Position numbers and translations under genes: made by a program
Notes under the pieces: generated by a model
What the model was told of the DNA's origin: nothing
Databases searched by the model: none
Seen by the model: only the letters and a program-made list of their open reading frames with translations
Shown: positions 20,569-33,406 of the stretch, in pieces
How positions within the stretch are numbered: the first letter of the stretch is position 1
Layout: the number at the start of each line of letters is the position of its first letter
Assembly (NCBI GenBank): GCA_032433765.1
Contig: JAVIAB010000051.1
Span: 81,360,847-81,424,846, forward strand
From: Megaustenia siamemsis
Lineage: Eukaryota > Mollusca > Gastropoda > Stylommatophora > Ariophantidae
Direction: 5' to 3'
DNA: 64,000 bases

Positions 20569-22059
20569 GCGAACCATTTACATGATGATGGTTTCAATCA
20601 CCTATCTTGAAACTTAATGTTATTCAGCCACTTAATTCTCCCAACATACTCATACCACATTTAAAAAAAAAACAATTCACATAGTTACTAGACTGTAGAT
20701 TCATGATTCATTGTGTCCTCTTGCAAGTCACAGCTATTGGTTGACTTAAACATTTCCCTTGTGCTTAATTGATGTTCCCACTTTATTAGCTTTGAAAGCT
20801 ATTCTGTAAACTCTCTCATTGCCATGGTTGCTTTAAAGCAATGGCTTTGCTCACCAGAAGTAAATGGACACACTTATGTCTAGCAGAACTCTTTGTTATG
20901 ATTAGTATGTTTATATGCAGACATTTACATTCATTTACTCACTCATACTCATATTTTGTAAACTCTTGTAGAATAGGAAGAAAAGAAAGAACCTCATGTT
21001 TTCTATATTTTGAATTTAAATAAAAATAAAATTATGACAGTTCACTTTTTTAGACACAAATTATCTAACTACAGAATATTAGTTGGCTGTGTTCTCTTTC
21101 TGTGCGGTTTCGCCTTATGTTATTTGGCATGTGCTGAGACTGCTATGATGGGGTCTACAGCTACCTTCTTTGTTTGGGAGATGAGTCAGTAATTTGGATG
21201 ATTCCACTAGCATGGGCGGTTGAACAATTATGGATTTTAATTCGTTTGCAGTGATACCGGGGCCTTCGATAACCATAACCACCTACAAGAATGCATATTG
21301 TGTAGGTCTCTCACTGTCTTGCAACATTTTCATCAGTCACTTTGAGAAATGATGTGGTGACATGTGGTGGAGTGGATTGTGGGATACCCAGGCGGCAAAG
21401 AACCTGATTATAATAGAAAATAAAATTGTCATCATATATTTTAATATACAACTACAGATAATATACTACAATGTTTAATTGGTCTTAAAAATCTACAATA
21501 AATCTACAAAAAGAACTCTTCACTTTGAAGCTTACCACATAAGTTCTACTTTTATCAGCATCTCAGTCTAGTCTTGTCCACATTGTTGTATAGATCCATC
21601 AATTAAAAATTGCTGCTTTCTCACCCAGTATATTTGTATGTTGACTATCTGTAATTAAAGGTTTCTCTAAATTGTTCAACTTACCCTACTTTTAAAAGAG
21701 CTGTAATATGGTTATAATTTGTAAAATGTTATAATTTGACAGTTTCATATTACTACATAAGAGTACACTATATTGCCACCTTTCATTATGGATTAAACAT
21801 GCTCAGTGGAAGATGGTGACATATGCAACAAAGACAATTAGTTAATTAGTTGACAGAGCCATTCCCATTACACTCAGGACAGTCACAAAGACCCTTTGAA
21901 ACTAAAACTTGGAAGTTATCCACTTCAGAAGTATTGAGAAGTGAATAAAAAGAGTCAGTAAAAGTTTATCAGCTCTGTGGATCAATCACATCAATGTACT
22001 GTGATGCAGCTTGCAGGAGTCTATAGTATCAAAGAAGTTGACACATTGATCTCAATGGT
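20569..22059. other. Unassigned intron sequence
   Basis: AT-rich intron. The block 21090-21420 is more GC-balanced and may be an old interspersed repeat. No exon recognised. Confidence 0.4.
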
Positions 22060-22260
22060 CAGATGTAGTGAGGAGATAAAATATGCGAGGTAATGGCATA
22101 AACATGCATCAAGATACAGAAAACTGCTGTAAAGCTGATGATAAATTATGAAAATTTGTAAAAAAAAATAAGGAATGGAATAAAATGGGTATGGAACAAA
22201 ACAGTGACTTAGACCTTCAGCAGAAATAATAGACACAACACAAATATATAAATATAGATA
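22060..22260. repeat. Copy of the Penelope-like terminal repeat
   Basis: Resembles 10310-10500: CTGCTGTAAAGCTGA, then a poly-A stretch, then GACCTTCAGCAGAAATAATAG and an ACACAACACAAATATATAAA run. Degraded. Confidence 0.55.
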
Positions 22261-22372
22261 TACATTAAATACACACTAGGAAAGCATTCAGTAGTTGTTC
22301 AAGTGATTCCAGTTTCAATGAGCACACAATATTTTATAGATGAGTAATAATCAGCCAGCAGAAATTAGGATC

Positions 22373-23090
22373 CGCTCATGTGCAACCGGGGCCCGAAAGG
22401 GGAGTAAAGAATAATGGCGCTGTACCCTACCAGGCATGTTCGTAAGAGGCGAGAAAGGAGGGTTGGGCATGGGACTGGCTATCCCATACTGTAAAAAAAT
22501 AAGCCGAAAAAACTTCACAAACATGGACAAGTCAAAGAGAGAAAATGTTAATCTGCCATCCAGGAAAGAGAAGGGCTCTCTGTCTAAAGAAAACATATGG
22601 AATTCCAAAGAAATTAGGTTAAATACAAAAATAAAAATTTTCGCCTCAAATGTTAAGGCGGTCCTATTATATGGATGTGAAACATGGAGAACAACAAAAC
22701 TGACAAACACGAAGATACAGAGTTTCATTAATGGATGCTTACGCAGAATAAAAGGATGGAAATGGCAGGACAAAATCACTAACATAGAATTATGGAAATG
22801 TACCAGTCAAACACCAGTGGATAAAGAGATACAGCGAAGACGATGGCGATGGATAGGACACACACTACGGAAGCCAACTGAGAGTATTACACAACAGGCC
22901 CTTTTTTGGAATCCCCAGGGGGAAAAGACAAAGAGGAAGACCAAGGAATTCTTGGAGAAGACAGGTAGAAGCAGAGATGATGATGGGGAAGACATGGAAT
23001 GATCTTAAAAGAATGTCAAAAAATAGAACGACTTGGAAAGTGTTTGTTGAAGACCTATGCTCCACTGGGAGCTAAAAAGGTAGAAGAAGA
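22373..23090 (+). mobile_element. Chimeric retroelement: SINE S head joined to LINE B 3' end
   Basis: Flanked by AGAAATTAGGATC at 22360-22372 and 23091-23103. The first ~215 bases (AGTAAAGAATAATGGCGCTG, CATGTTCGTAAGAGGCGAGA) align with the head of SINE S at 8290. From about 22590 it is the C-terminal RT part of LINE family B: NVKAVLLYGCETWRTTKLTN, GCLRRIKGWKWQDKITNIEL, RRRWRWIGHTLRKPTESITQ, QALFWNPQGEKTKRKTKEFL, then a GAAGAAGAAG tail. The frame 22436-23002 is open across the junction for 188 codons, probably by chance. Confidence 0.8.
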
Positions 23091-23124
23091 AGAAATTAGG
23101 ATCGAGTTGGATACAAGAAGGGGA

Positions 23125-24470
23125 TAAGCTCAAATATCTATTGACCTTTCGGGTCATAGTCAGCCCATAGGGCATAGACCCAGATACTCTTTCTCTTATC
23201 TAATTTTTTATTCTAGCAGTTTTCAGTCTTGTAAAGATCTTTTATCAAATCTCGCCATTTGTCTCTGTTCTGTGCAAGCAACTCTATCTCATTGAGGGAG
23301 TCCTGCTGCTCTTGCCTCTCTGATCAATGTTCTTCTCAGTGTCTCTCTGGGTCAGCCTCTTTTCCTCTTACCTATTGTTTCCCACATGAGGGCTAGCTTT
23401 GCTATTTGGTTATTATCTCTCCTCATCACATGTCCAACATTTGACCATCATCTTTTCTTGATTACTGAAGATATTAGTGGTTGATTGGTGATTTCTTTAA
23501 TTTCCTCATTAGTTTTGAATTCGTTCCATGCTATACCAAGTATTTTCCTTAGACATTTATTTTCAAATGTGTTCAACTTTGTTTCTATGTCTCTGGTTGT
23601 TTTCCTGCTCTCACATGCATACGTAAGAGTTGATAGTATGTTTTATTTGAATAATCTTCATTTTGTGTTCGCTGATGAGTTTTGATTTCCACAACTTTTC
23701 AATGCTTCTGAAAGACATTGCTGCTTTATCTATTCTGTTTCTAATTTCTTTACTTGTATCCCCTTCCCGATCAATGTGACTTCCAAGATAGATAAAGTGG
23801 TCGATCTCTTCCACTGGTTTATTTTCCATGTATATTCTGTCCTCTGTTGGAATTAAGCTTTTCATGACTTGAGTCTTTCCATGATTGATCTCAAACCCAA
23901 TTTTGCTGGCTATTGATGATAGTTCATTTGTTTTGTCCTGCATCGTTTTTATCTGACTGCTGATGAGAACTATGTTATCTGTTACCAGTGCAGCATTTCT
24001 TCATTACATAACAGCTCCAGATAACAAGGGCGATAAAATACATCCTATTTTAACCCCAGTTTCTATTGGAAAACATTCGCTCAGTCCTTCCTCTGCACGA
24101 ACTGCACATGTGTAGCCATCATACATGTCTTTGATAATATTTATGACTTTTTATGATAAGCCATATTGCTTCAGAATTTTTCACAAAGAATCTCTATGAA
24201 TGCTGTTGAATGCTTTTTTTTAAGTCAATGAAGTTAAGTACAAAAGGTTTTTGCTTTTCAATGTGTTCCTCCAATATAAGTCAAAGTAAAAATGTGGTCA
24301 AGGCAGCTTCCCCCTTTTCTAAACCCAGCCTGTTCTTCACGCATTACTGTATCTATTGAATCTTTTATTCTATTCATGATGCAGAATAACTTTGAGGCAA
24401 CTGACAAAAGTGTCACGCCTCTCCAGTTGTTACAATCTCTGAGATTGCCCTTTTTTAGACACATACACAA
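23125..24470 (-). mobile_element. LINE family A, RT-bearing copy (minus strand)
   Basis: The 3' end at 23125 reads (on +) TATCTATTGACCTTTCGGG, complementary to the AATAGATA tail. Going 5' on the minus strand: the C-terminal RRDN block, then MKSLIPTEDRIYMENKPVEE, IDHFIYLGSHIDREGDTSKE (23943-23611), then RT pieces to DCNNWRGVTLLSVASKLFC and MREEQAGFRKGGSCLDHIFT (24470-24258). Frames are interrupted several times and the palm motif region near 24000 is damaged. Its 5' end abuts the repeat at 24485. Confidence 0.85.
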
Positions 24471-24484
24471 ATATACAAAATGTT

Positions 24485-24645
24485 AAATACTATGTGAGGC
24501 TGCAAGTAGAGCTGCAGAGAACTTGTACAATAAATCCTTGTATGGAGCAGCTAAACTAATAGCAAAGACAAGACAAACTACGTTTTGGCAAAAGCCTCCA
24601 TAAGGTATAACAAACAAACTGTATATATACACAAATTAAATATAT
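24485..24645. repeat. Third copy of the Penelope-like terminal repeat
   Basis: GTGAGGCTGCAAGTAGAGCTGCAG, then CAAACTACGTTTTGGC..AAGCCTCC and AACAAACAAACTG, parallel to 10310-10480. Confidence 0.55.
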
Positions 24646-25184
24646 ACATCCAAGCCAGAAAACACAATACAGATATAAAAATAATAATACAAAAAGATAA
24701 TGAATAAGTTACGTGTTTATTTACAAAGCTGCTGAAACTATCAGAATGCTCACGTTTACTATCTGCTGAAAATAAATGAGTATCTTTGAGGGTGCCCAGA
24801 GTACATGGATGTCTGTTCTGCTACATATTAAAAAATTAAAGAGCACCACTTCCCACAAACCTTTTTGGATAAAATAAATGAAATGGCTACTCCCTCAACT
24901 GGGAAGTTGCTTGTATGTTTTTTCCTTTACCATTTTTCAACTGTTCATTCTGATTTTATAAGTTTAATAGCATAATTATAACAGAATATAACTTTTACCA
25001 TGCCATGTAGATTAACCTATCTGGTGTCTATTTTACATAATGTAACTCATGTTTCTAATAGTTTATATATAATTCCTTTCCCAATATGGTATCTGATGTC
25101 CTGTTCTAAATACAAACTGACTGCATAGTTAAAAGCACAGAGTCTTAGATCTGCTGAAGGTAGATGTCTGCAATAAGTGTTCCT
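24646..25184. other. Unassigned intron sequence
   Basis: AT-rich. Nothing recognised. Confidence 0.4.
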
Positions 25185-25560
25185 TACCTGAGAAGAAAAT
25201 CACTGGACTCTGTATGTAGAAATGTGGTTTTACAGAAGAATGTTGAGAATACCATGCAAGTCAGAAGACTAATGAAAATGTTTTGAAAGAGGTCAAAGCA
25301 AAAAGAAGGCTAATTTCCAATATTAGGAAGAAACAATCATCATTTTTTGGCCATGTAATAAGAAGAGAACAACTGGAATATATTGTATCAACTGGAAAAT
25401 TTGAGGGAAGAAGAGATAGAGGGAAGCAAAGAGTAAAAATACCAGACAGCTTAAGAGAATGGCTTGGCTGATCAAAACAGAAATGATAAATAACTGTCGT
25501 GATCGAAAGTTGGGGAGAGACATGATCACCTATGCCAGCAGGCCCGGTACTTGATTATGA
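25185..25560 (+). mobile_element. LINE family F, C-terminal fragment
   Basis: Begins near AGAAAATCACTGG and reads, with one shift, NVLKEVKAKRRLISNIRKKQ, SSFFGHVIRREQLEYIVSTG and KFEGRRDRGKQRVKIPDSLR (best frame 25283-25471), then a tail GATTATGATGA. Closely related to 3203-4468 and 46797-47232. Confidence 0.85.
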
Positions 25561-26561
25561 TGAAACAGTATATTAGAGTTTCTGCTTGCCTTTCTCATTA
25601 TTTTAATTTTTTTTTAAAGTAATGTCCCATGATATGTTGTAGGGGAGTGACATAATATTTCACCTGACAAGTCACAGCAAGTGAATGTGAGAGTGGCAGT
25701 GCTCTCCTTAATGTAATTACTTTTCCCCAACTCACTGAGACAGGTACCCATTTCTTTATCAGTCGATTGAAGAGCACTGGGTACATTTTAACCTTCTTTT
25801 ACTCATTTTCCAAGCCAGCCCATTAATACTGTCTATACTTTATAAGGAACCTTGAAAAGAAATTAGCACTACCTGACAGCTATTACATTTGAGAATCTTG
25901 CTATTTTTTTGTTTTGTTGTGACTCGTTATCGAGAGAGATCAGTCACCAAACCAGAAATTTATTGTTTTCTTACTAGCTTAAGCTGCTTATTTGTTTTTG
26001 GAGGCATCTTTTTTTCTGACTATCCTTGACATCATGTTTTGGGAAGATAAGCAGAAATGGTAAGAAATAAAAGATTGTGCTCATGGCTAGGAATCATCAA
26101 GACCCTAAATACCTCCCAGTCAGGCCTCTGAAAGAACAAACTGACTGACACTATGTTTGTAGATTAATTAGATAGATATTGTATTTGTTTAGTACTGTAT
26201 CTATTGACCAGAATGTCATTTTATAAGGTAAATGTTAGGGAATGAAGTATGAGACCTCACCAATACTTTACCACAAAATATAGACATGATGGAGCCAGAA
26301 CCTTACTTTCCTCACTGTTCCCCAACACAGTGAGTCAGGTACTCATTCTTTCCTTTTTATCAGCCGTGGCTGGGTTGACTTCTGAGTGGTAGGCTGGAAA
26401 TGGATCATACAATATGTCACTGGATGAAATGCTGACTCAAGTAATGACTCTGCAATCATGAAGAGACTACACGTATATCATGTCAAGGTGGGAGATGTCA
26501 AACACCAGTGCTTCTCAAGCAGTCATACAAGGCTTGTTAGTGAGAACAATAATGCTGTTAC
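25561..26561. other. Unassigned intron sequence
   Basis: 1 kb without a recognised gene. 26270-26420 has lower AT content but no family match. Confidence 0.4.
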
Positions 26562-26570
26562 TAGTCACTG

Positions 26571-26871
26571 TGATGAGAAGAGATAATAATCGAATAGCAA
26601 AGCAAGCCCTCATATGGGAAACAACAGGTAAAAGAAAAAGAGGAAGACCCAGGGAGACACTGAGAAGAACATTGATGAGAGAGGCAAGAGCAGCAGGAAT
26701 CGGCTCCCTCAATGAGATAGAACTGCTTGCACAGAACAGAGACAGATGGCGAGATTTGATAAAATATCTTTAAAAGAAAACTGCTAGAACAAAAATTCAT
26801 ATAGGAGAAGGTGTATCTTGGTCTACGCCCTATGGGCCGGTTACGGCTCGAAAGGTCAATAGATAGATAGA
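26571..26871 (+). mobile_element. LINE family A, short 5'-truncated copy
   Basis: Flanked by TAGTCACTG at 26562-26570 and 26872-26880. Encodes the last RT residues MRRDNNRIAKQALIWETTGK, RKRGRPRETLRRTLMREARA and NRDRWRDLIKYL, stop at 26771-26773, then the 3' UTR with CCCTATGGGCCGGTTACGGC and an AATAGATAGATAG tail. Almost unmutated over its coding part, so probably young. Confidence 0.93.
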
Positions 26872-27005
26872 TAGTCACTGCACATTGAGGGGCATATATT
26901 TCAGAAGCCATTGAGCTCTTATGGACTTGTCCAATGTGCAATGAAGATGACCTGTTAACTAAAGTAAACTAAAACTAAACTATATTAATTAAGTATGAAA
27001 TGCAT

Positions 27006-28479
27006 ACACCATGAAAGAGATTGGAGCTTCATCACGTAACACTCCAAAGAAAGCCATGGAAAGACACTAGAAGATTTTGGCATTGAAGTGATCACAGACA
27101 TATGCAATGACATATACCATACAGGATACATACCAAATGAACTAAAAACATCAACTTTCATTGCACTGCCTAAAAAGAATGCTGCAGTTGAATGCAGTGA
27201 TTTTAGAACAATAAGCCTAATGAGCCATGATACAAAAATCTTGCTAAAAGCTATACAGGGTAGGATTCAGAATAAAATCAATACTGAATTAGATGAGCAA
27301 TAATTTGGATTTAAGAAAAACAGTGGCACAAAAGAAGCCATATTTAGCATGAGAACATTGATTGAAAAATACATAGAAGTAAACAAATCAATATATGCCT
27401 GCTTCATAGACTACACCAAAGCTTTCGATAGAATACACCATAATCAACTTATAGACTGCCTAAAAGATATAAATCTAGACGACACAGACATATGACTAAT
27501 ATGTAATTTGTACTGGGAGCAAACAGCAATAATAAAATATAACAAGGAGAACTCTACACCCATGAATATAAAAAGAGGAGTAAGACAAGGATGCATCCTT
27601 TCACCAAGCTTGTTCAATCTATACACTGAGTAAATCTTTAAAAACATCTCAGAGATGCCAGGCCTAAACATTAATGGAAAGATAATCAATAATCTAAGAT
27701 ATGCTGATGATACTGTTCTACTAGCAGAAAATCCTAAAGACCTACAACAATTGCTTAATGTGATAAACATGACAAGCAAAAAATATGGACTAGATATGGA
27801 TATCAAAAAGACTAAAACTATGATCATAAACAAAGAAAATCCTCACAATTAAATATCACAGTTGAAGGAATACATCTGGAGACAGTTCAGAGCTATAACT
27901 ACCTTGGACGTACTATAACTAACGATGGAAAATTTTAAATTGAAATAAACAAAAGAATAGGTATGGCAAAAAGTAATTTTAATGCCATGATAAATATACT
28001 AACAACAAAACATTTAACAGCAGGGCTGAAAGTAAGAATAGCAAAATGTTACATCTTCTCAACATTCTTGTATGGTGCAGAAACATGGAAATTAGACAAG
28101 AAAACAGAACAGAAAATTGAAGCCTTTGAAATGTGGATTTATAGAAGAATAGGTAGAATTGGATGGAAAGAAAGGAAAACAAACAATGAAGTTTTAAAAC
28201 AACTAAAAATAAAAAGAGAACTATTAAATACAATTAAGACAAGACAAATGAAATTTTTGGGACACGTTAAAAGACACAATAGCCTACTAAAAGTAATATT
28301 GGAAGGGAAAATACAAGGTAAAAGAGGCAGAGGCAGATCAAGACTAACATGGATGAGTAACATCAAAAGATGGACAAGCAATCTATAACAACCTGCACTA
28401 TCAAAGCAAGAAACAGAGTGGAATGGCGATCCATGGTGGCGAACCTTTGTTGCGGAGACGGCACTCAATGATGATGATG
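27006..28479 (+). mobile_element. LINE family G, RT copy with target duplication
   Basis: Flanked by ATGAAATGCAT at 26995-27005 and 28480-28490. The RT can be followed nearly end to end: ICNDIYHTGYIPNELKTSTF, IALPKKNAAVECSDFRTISL, FIDYTKAFDRIHHNQL, RGVRQGCILSPSLFNLY, then LRYADDTVLLAENPKD (active-site Asp pair near 27700). In-frame stops occur at 27301-27303, about 27493 and 27631-27633, and a frameshift near 27848. The C-terminal part 27963-28388 is open: CYIFSTFLYGAETWKLD, EMWIYRRIGRIGWKERKTNN, GHVKRHNSLLKVILEGKIQG. Tail ATGATGATGATG. Confidence 0.92.
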
Positions 28480-28490
28480 ATGAAATGCAT

Positions 28491-29724
28491 GTGCATCAAA
28501 TTTGAAAGAAGGTAGGCAAATGTTGAACAATCTATCATTATCCAAATAGTGAATGCAGGTTTGAATCACAGCAGGGTCAACAAGTCTATTTCTCTATCAG
28601 GATTGAAAAAAGAAAACTCACTTAAACACTTTATGACAAATTGACTGGGTTGTGGTCTTTATTTTCCAGCCCCATAGAAAACCCCTAGCACACCTGGTTC
28701 CAGTTCCAGTACAAGATGGAAGACATTGTTTCCTACTTGCTTGCTAAGGAAGGTTAACCAGAGGCTAAATTGATTTATCAAGTCACCATTATCTGGTGTT
28801 ACTGAAACAGAAATCCTTATTCCCACTGAATGATGATGATTATTAATCCAGCAGATCTAATAAAACTTTAAGAAGAACAATTTATAGAGAAGGTTCAACT
28901 ATGGCATAATAACAAAACAAGACCTACAAAGACCCAGTAGTGAATCAACCAACATAGTTGTAATTTTTGCTCTGAGAGGAACTATGTTATGATGTTATGT
29001 TATGTTACCATCATTATGTTACACATGCATCAACACCACATTTTGGACATATCCATGGGTGCACTGATCATCTCCTCAAAGTACTGAATACTTCATGGAG
29101 AACCCTAATCCATGTACATGTATTCCGTTGCACTGACTGGGAGACATAAATTGTGTGAATTTTTCACTGGTCTGATTTCAGTGTACAATTCCTACCTTAA
29201 GAATAAAATCATTTATTGAGTTACACTGTTGCAAGGTCTCAGATCTGACAGGCCATGGAGAAGACCATCAGAGCTGGCTCATGCCATATCTTGCTATCAT
29301 ATCATCACTAATGCCCAAGAAATTATAGTTGGTTCGAATTTTATTTTTTGTTTTCTTTTATGGTGTTTTCATCCCTTGAATGCTCACAAATTTATACAAT
29401 TACAAACAAAATGGCATTTTTAGATTAAGATCAACAGCTGCTTATAATGATACAAACAAGTGAAGCATGTGTGCAACACCACAAATTATTTGGTTTTCTT
29501 TAATTTCTTATTTAAGTGTTTCATTTTAGCTAAGGAGTTCCAAGAAAAATACTCCATAATATTCTTTAACATGTCCTCATGAATTTGCTTACATTTTTCT
29601 ACAAATGTTCTACCCAATATTGGAATAAAATATTCCGAGTATCCTGTTACATGATCTCATGAATTTTCTTAGATTTATCAACAAATGCATATGTTCCACC
29701 CAATATTGGAAAAAAATACCACAG
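28491..29724. other. Unassigned intron sequence before exon c1
   Basis: 1.2 kb without a recognised element. 28640-28860 has lower AT content and may be an old repeat. Confidence 0.4.
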
Positions 29725-29834
29725 GTACTTTAGAGGCACAGCCTGTCATGAAAAAACGTGAATCTGTGATCAGCACAGCTGCCACCATGCGTGTTCTCAA
29801 TGTGTTGAAACACTGGGTGTCAAAACACCAGCAG
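29725..29834 (+). CDS. RASGRF (ortholog): RASGRF-like gene, exon c1 (RVLNVLKHWVSKH segment)
   Basis: Internal exon of 110 nt between TACCACAG and GTAAGACC. Two bases complete a Gly codon from exon b, then 36 codons follow and the exon ends on a codon boundary (phase 1 in, phase 0 out). The peptide contains KKRESVISTAATMRVLNVLK followed by HWVSKHQQ. This closely matches the Ras-GRF segment RRAATNRVLNVLRHWVSKH that leads into the exchanger domain and is the strongest evidence for the gene family. The next exon starts DFESD, reproducing the vertebrate order HWVSKH-QDFE. A homologous exon with the same phases lies at 33689-33777 and is likely used as an alternative. Confidence 0.95.
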
Positions 29835-30574
29835 GTAAGACCACAAAGATGGACTCACTACTGACAAGCTCACTGTCTAGCAGCTGTGTTGGAAAGTGTA
29901 ACCACTATGTATGTTCTAGGTATCAGATGTAGCTTTTAAGGGTGGTGAGCTGTATCATCATTGTAGCCATTTCTTTGTTTAGTATCTCTGGTATTACATG
30001 TGTCCCTGTAATGAAAATGCTTTTATTTTATTATTTTTTTTTCCTGTATTTGTGACAATATTCTTGGATTATTTATCTATAATTTTTATATGAATAAGAC
30101 TGCATCATGTTTTACTCATTGACTGTGACTGATAGATCCCCCTATAAGTTTATGCATGCTATGTCTTATGAATCAATAACCACTATAGTTGTAATCAAAT
30201 GGATTGTTTACACAAAAAAATGAATTAACATTATCTGTCAATCATATTCTTCATTCTTATTCTTCACTCCAGCGTTACTTCTGTTTCATGTTTCATTCTT
30301 CACTCTCTCATTTGTATCTATCTTTACATCCCAACTTTACTTGTATGTATTTGCCTCAATTTCTATCATGTTTCTTTTTGATTTTAAAAATGTATCTTCT
30401 TTCTTTAGTAGTTTTTTCATTTATCCTTTTGTGTCTTCTTTGGTTTTCACTTTTTACTTAATACTTACTTTACATTGTTCTTGAAGTTGACATCACTCTG
30501 AGCATAATAATAGGTACTCAGCCACTTTCTTCAGAAGAAAAGTATTTGCATGCTGATGGTCCCATTTGTTCGCT
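29835..30574. other. Unassigned intron sequence after exon c1
   Basis: T-rich intron. No exon or repeat family recognised. Confidence 0.45.
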
Positions 30575-31890
30575 ATATGTACAAATTATACTGTGAGTAA
30601 ACAGCAATAATAAAATATAACAAATAGAACTCTACAGCCATTGATAAGAGGAGTAAGACTGAAATGCATCCTATCACCAAGCCTGTTCAATCTATACACT
30701 GAGCAAATCTTTAAAAACATCACAGAGATGCCAGGCCTAAAGATTAATGGAAAGATCAATAGCCTAAAACATGTTGATGATACTGTATTATCAGGTGAAA
30801 ATCCGAATGATCTACAAAAAATTACTTAATGAAATAAACATTACAAGCAAAAAATATGGATATGATGTGAATATCAAAAAGGCTAAAACTATGATCATGA
30901 ACAAAGATAATGCTCAAAACCTATATGTGGATGTCAAAATTGAAGGAAAAGACCTGGAGACAGTTCAGAACTACAACTACCTTGGATATACTATAACCAG
31001 TGATGGAAAATGTATAACTGAATTAAACCAAAGAATAGGAATGGCTAAAAGTATTTTTAATGTCATAATCAAAACAAATAACACCAGGGCTAAAACTAAG
31101 AATAACAAAATGTTATATCTTCTCAACATTCCTGTATGGTGCAGAAACATGGACATTTAACAAGAAAACAGAACAAAAAAATGAAGCTTTTGAAATGTGA
31201 ATACAGAAGAATAGGTAGAATTGGATGGAAAGAAAAGAAAACAAATGATGAAATCTTAATATATCTGGGCAGTAATATAGACAAAGAGGGAGGAACAGAG
31301 AATGATACCAAAATAAGGGTAACAAAAGCAAGAGAAACATTCATTGCACTGGGAAACATGGAAATCCAAAGAAATAAGGTTAAATACAAAAAATACAAAT
31401 TTTCAACTCCAGGTCAGTCCTATTATATCGTTGTGAAATATGGAGAATGGCAAAAATTATACAAGGTAAAAGAGGCAGACCAAAACTAATATGGACGAGT
31501 AACATCAAAAGAAGCACATGTCACCCTATGGCAACCTGCATCATCAAAGCAAGAGACAGTGGAATGGTGCTCCATGGTAGCCAACCTTTGTTGTGGAGAT
31601 CACTCAAATACCAGTGGATAAAGAGATACGAAGATGATAGCACTGGATAAGACACACTGCGGAATGCAAATGAGAGTATTACATGACAAGCTCTTTTTTG
31701 GAATCCCCAAAGAAAAAGACAGAGGAAGACCAAAATATTCTTGGAGAAGACAGATGGAAGAAGAGATGAAGATGATGGTGAAGACATAAAATGATCAAGA
31801 GTTGCAAAAAAAAAGAATGGCTTGGAAAGTGTTTGTTAGAGACCTATGCTCCACAGGGAGTTGAAAGGTAGAAAAAGAATAATGTAATAA
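30575..31890 (+). mobile_element. Mosaic of LINE G and LINE B pieces (G-B-G-B)
   Basis: 30575-31255 is LINE G: SPSLFNLYTEQIFKNITEMP, then LKHVDDTVLSGENPND (RT site with Tyr-Ala changed to His-Val), YNYLGYTITSDGKCITELNQ, YRRIGRIGWKEKKTND. At about 31256 it switches to LINE B: YLGSNIDKEGGTENDTK, ALGNMEIQRNKVKYKKYKF. Near 31452 it returns to LINE G (IQGKRGRPKLIWTSNIKRST). Near 31605 LINE B resumes (IPVDKEI, QALFWNPQRK) to about 31890. Frames are broken. Confidence 0.75.
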
Positions 31891-33406
31891 TAGCAATCTT
31901 GGCATTCCACAGAATTATAAGATATTAATTGTTTAATTTCTGGGTAGGCACCCCAGTCACATCAACCTCCATTCTCTTTCTACTAATTCCAGTTAGAGTT
32001 GTTTAATAGAGCAGTTGTTAATAATTGTAAATTGTAATTTAAAATAGTACTTGTTTTACATCTCTTAGGAAATGGCCTACACTTTACCTCTGAGTATTGC
32101 ATCATCATCATCATTTGTCACCTGCCCATCATCTTTTTGGCATGTCATATACATGACCCCCAACATGTAACTCTTGTACCTTCACTATCAGTCATGTTTT
32201 TTTTGCAGTGGATTGTCAGTAATTTTCATATAGGCTTTTGTCTGAGAAAATTAATTCCTTAGATTTAATTATATTTATAATAGATAATATAATTATATAT
32301 ACTTAAATACAAGTATAATTGACATTGTCATATTCAAACTTCCTTATCTCTTTTACTCCCATATAAAACTGTAATAAACTGCTTATCGTCATTTGTTTAA
32401 AGACACCTTAATGAACATAAGATGATATAATAATTATCTCAGAAATATTTCACACACGTGTTGGCCTATATAGACATTTAAATTTTCCACACATTTTGAG
32501 CATTTTTAATTTATTGAACAAATTTATAAAAATAGAGGAACATCAAACTTAGGCATCAATATTTAAAATTGGTATGATGCAAGCATTTATGATAGAATAG
32601 ATAAAGACTCTGCTTGGACTGTTTAATCTAGGAATTTCTTAACATCAATAGCATTTTATTAACCACATTTAGCTGCATGATATTAGGCATTATTATTATC
32701 TGTATATGGTAATGAAATCAATATTATATTCATAAGCAGTTCCAACTATACTATGTAAATTGTATTTTTAATTTGGCATCTTCATCTGCCAACTGCTCTT
32801 TGTAAAGTGTAATACTGTTCACCACCAGTTTCTATTGGGATATATTTATCAGTCTTTTTCATGAGTAATTCTGCTTTATTTCTCATATCTAACTGATTTC
32901 CATCATAATCTTTCTGGAATTCACAGAATTCTAGTTTTTAGTATTCTTTCCAGTGTGGCATCACAACATACCATGTGCTCCTATGATATTCCACTAGTTA
33001 CATGGCATGTATAAACTATATTCCAAAATAATGGCCAGATAATCAAGTAATATCATTATTGCATTGATCCTGAAGTTAAGTTATGTATATGTGTCAGTTG
33101 TTGAGTCTGATGGGGACTCTTCATTCAAAATTATAAAAAAAACATGCAAACTGTGTTTCCATACAACAATAGTTTTGATTATGGTATGGTATTTGAATAT
33201 TAACATTTAGTAGTCAAGAAACTTATATCAATTCAGAAGAATACCATTTTTATGGTTAATAGAGTTGTTAAAATTTATTCAAACCATGGTTTATATCAGT
33301 TTGGCATGCTTCCTGTACCTGAAAATAACAAATATTTTGTATTTTTTAAAAAAAGAGAGAAATGGAATAAAATTGATATGTTTCTATTATTTTGTTATTT
33401 TCCAAG
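31891..33406. other. Unassigned intron sequence between exons c1 and c2
   Basis: 1.5 kb, strongly AT-rich, no repeats or coding matches seen. It is the cleanest part of this intron. Confidence 0.5.
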
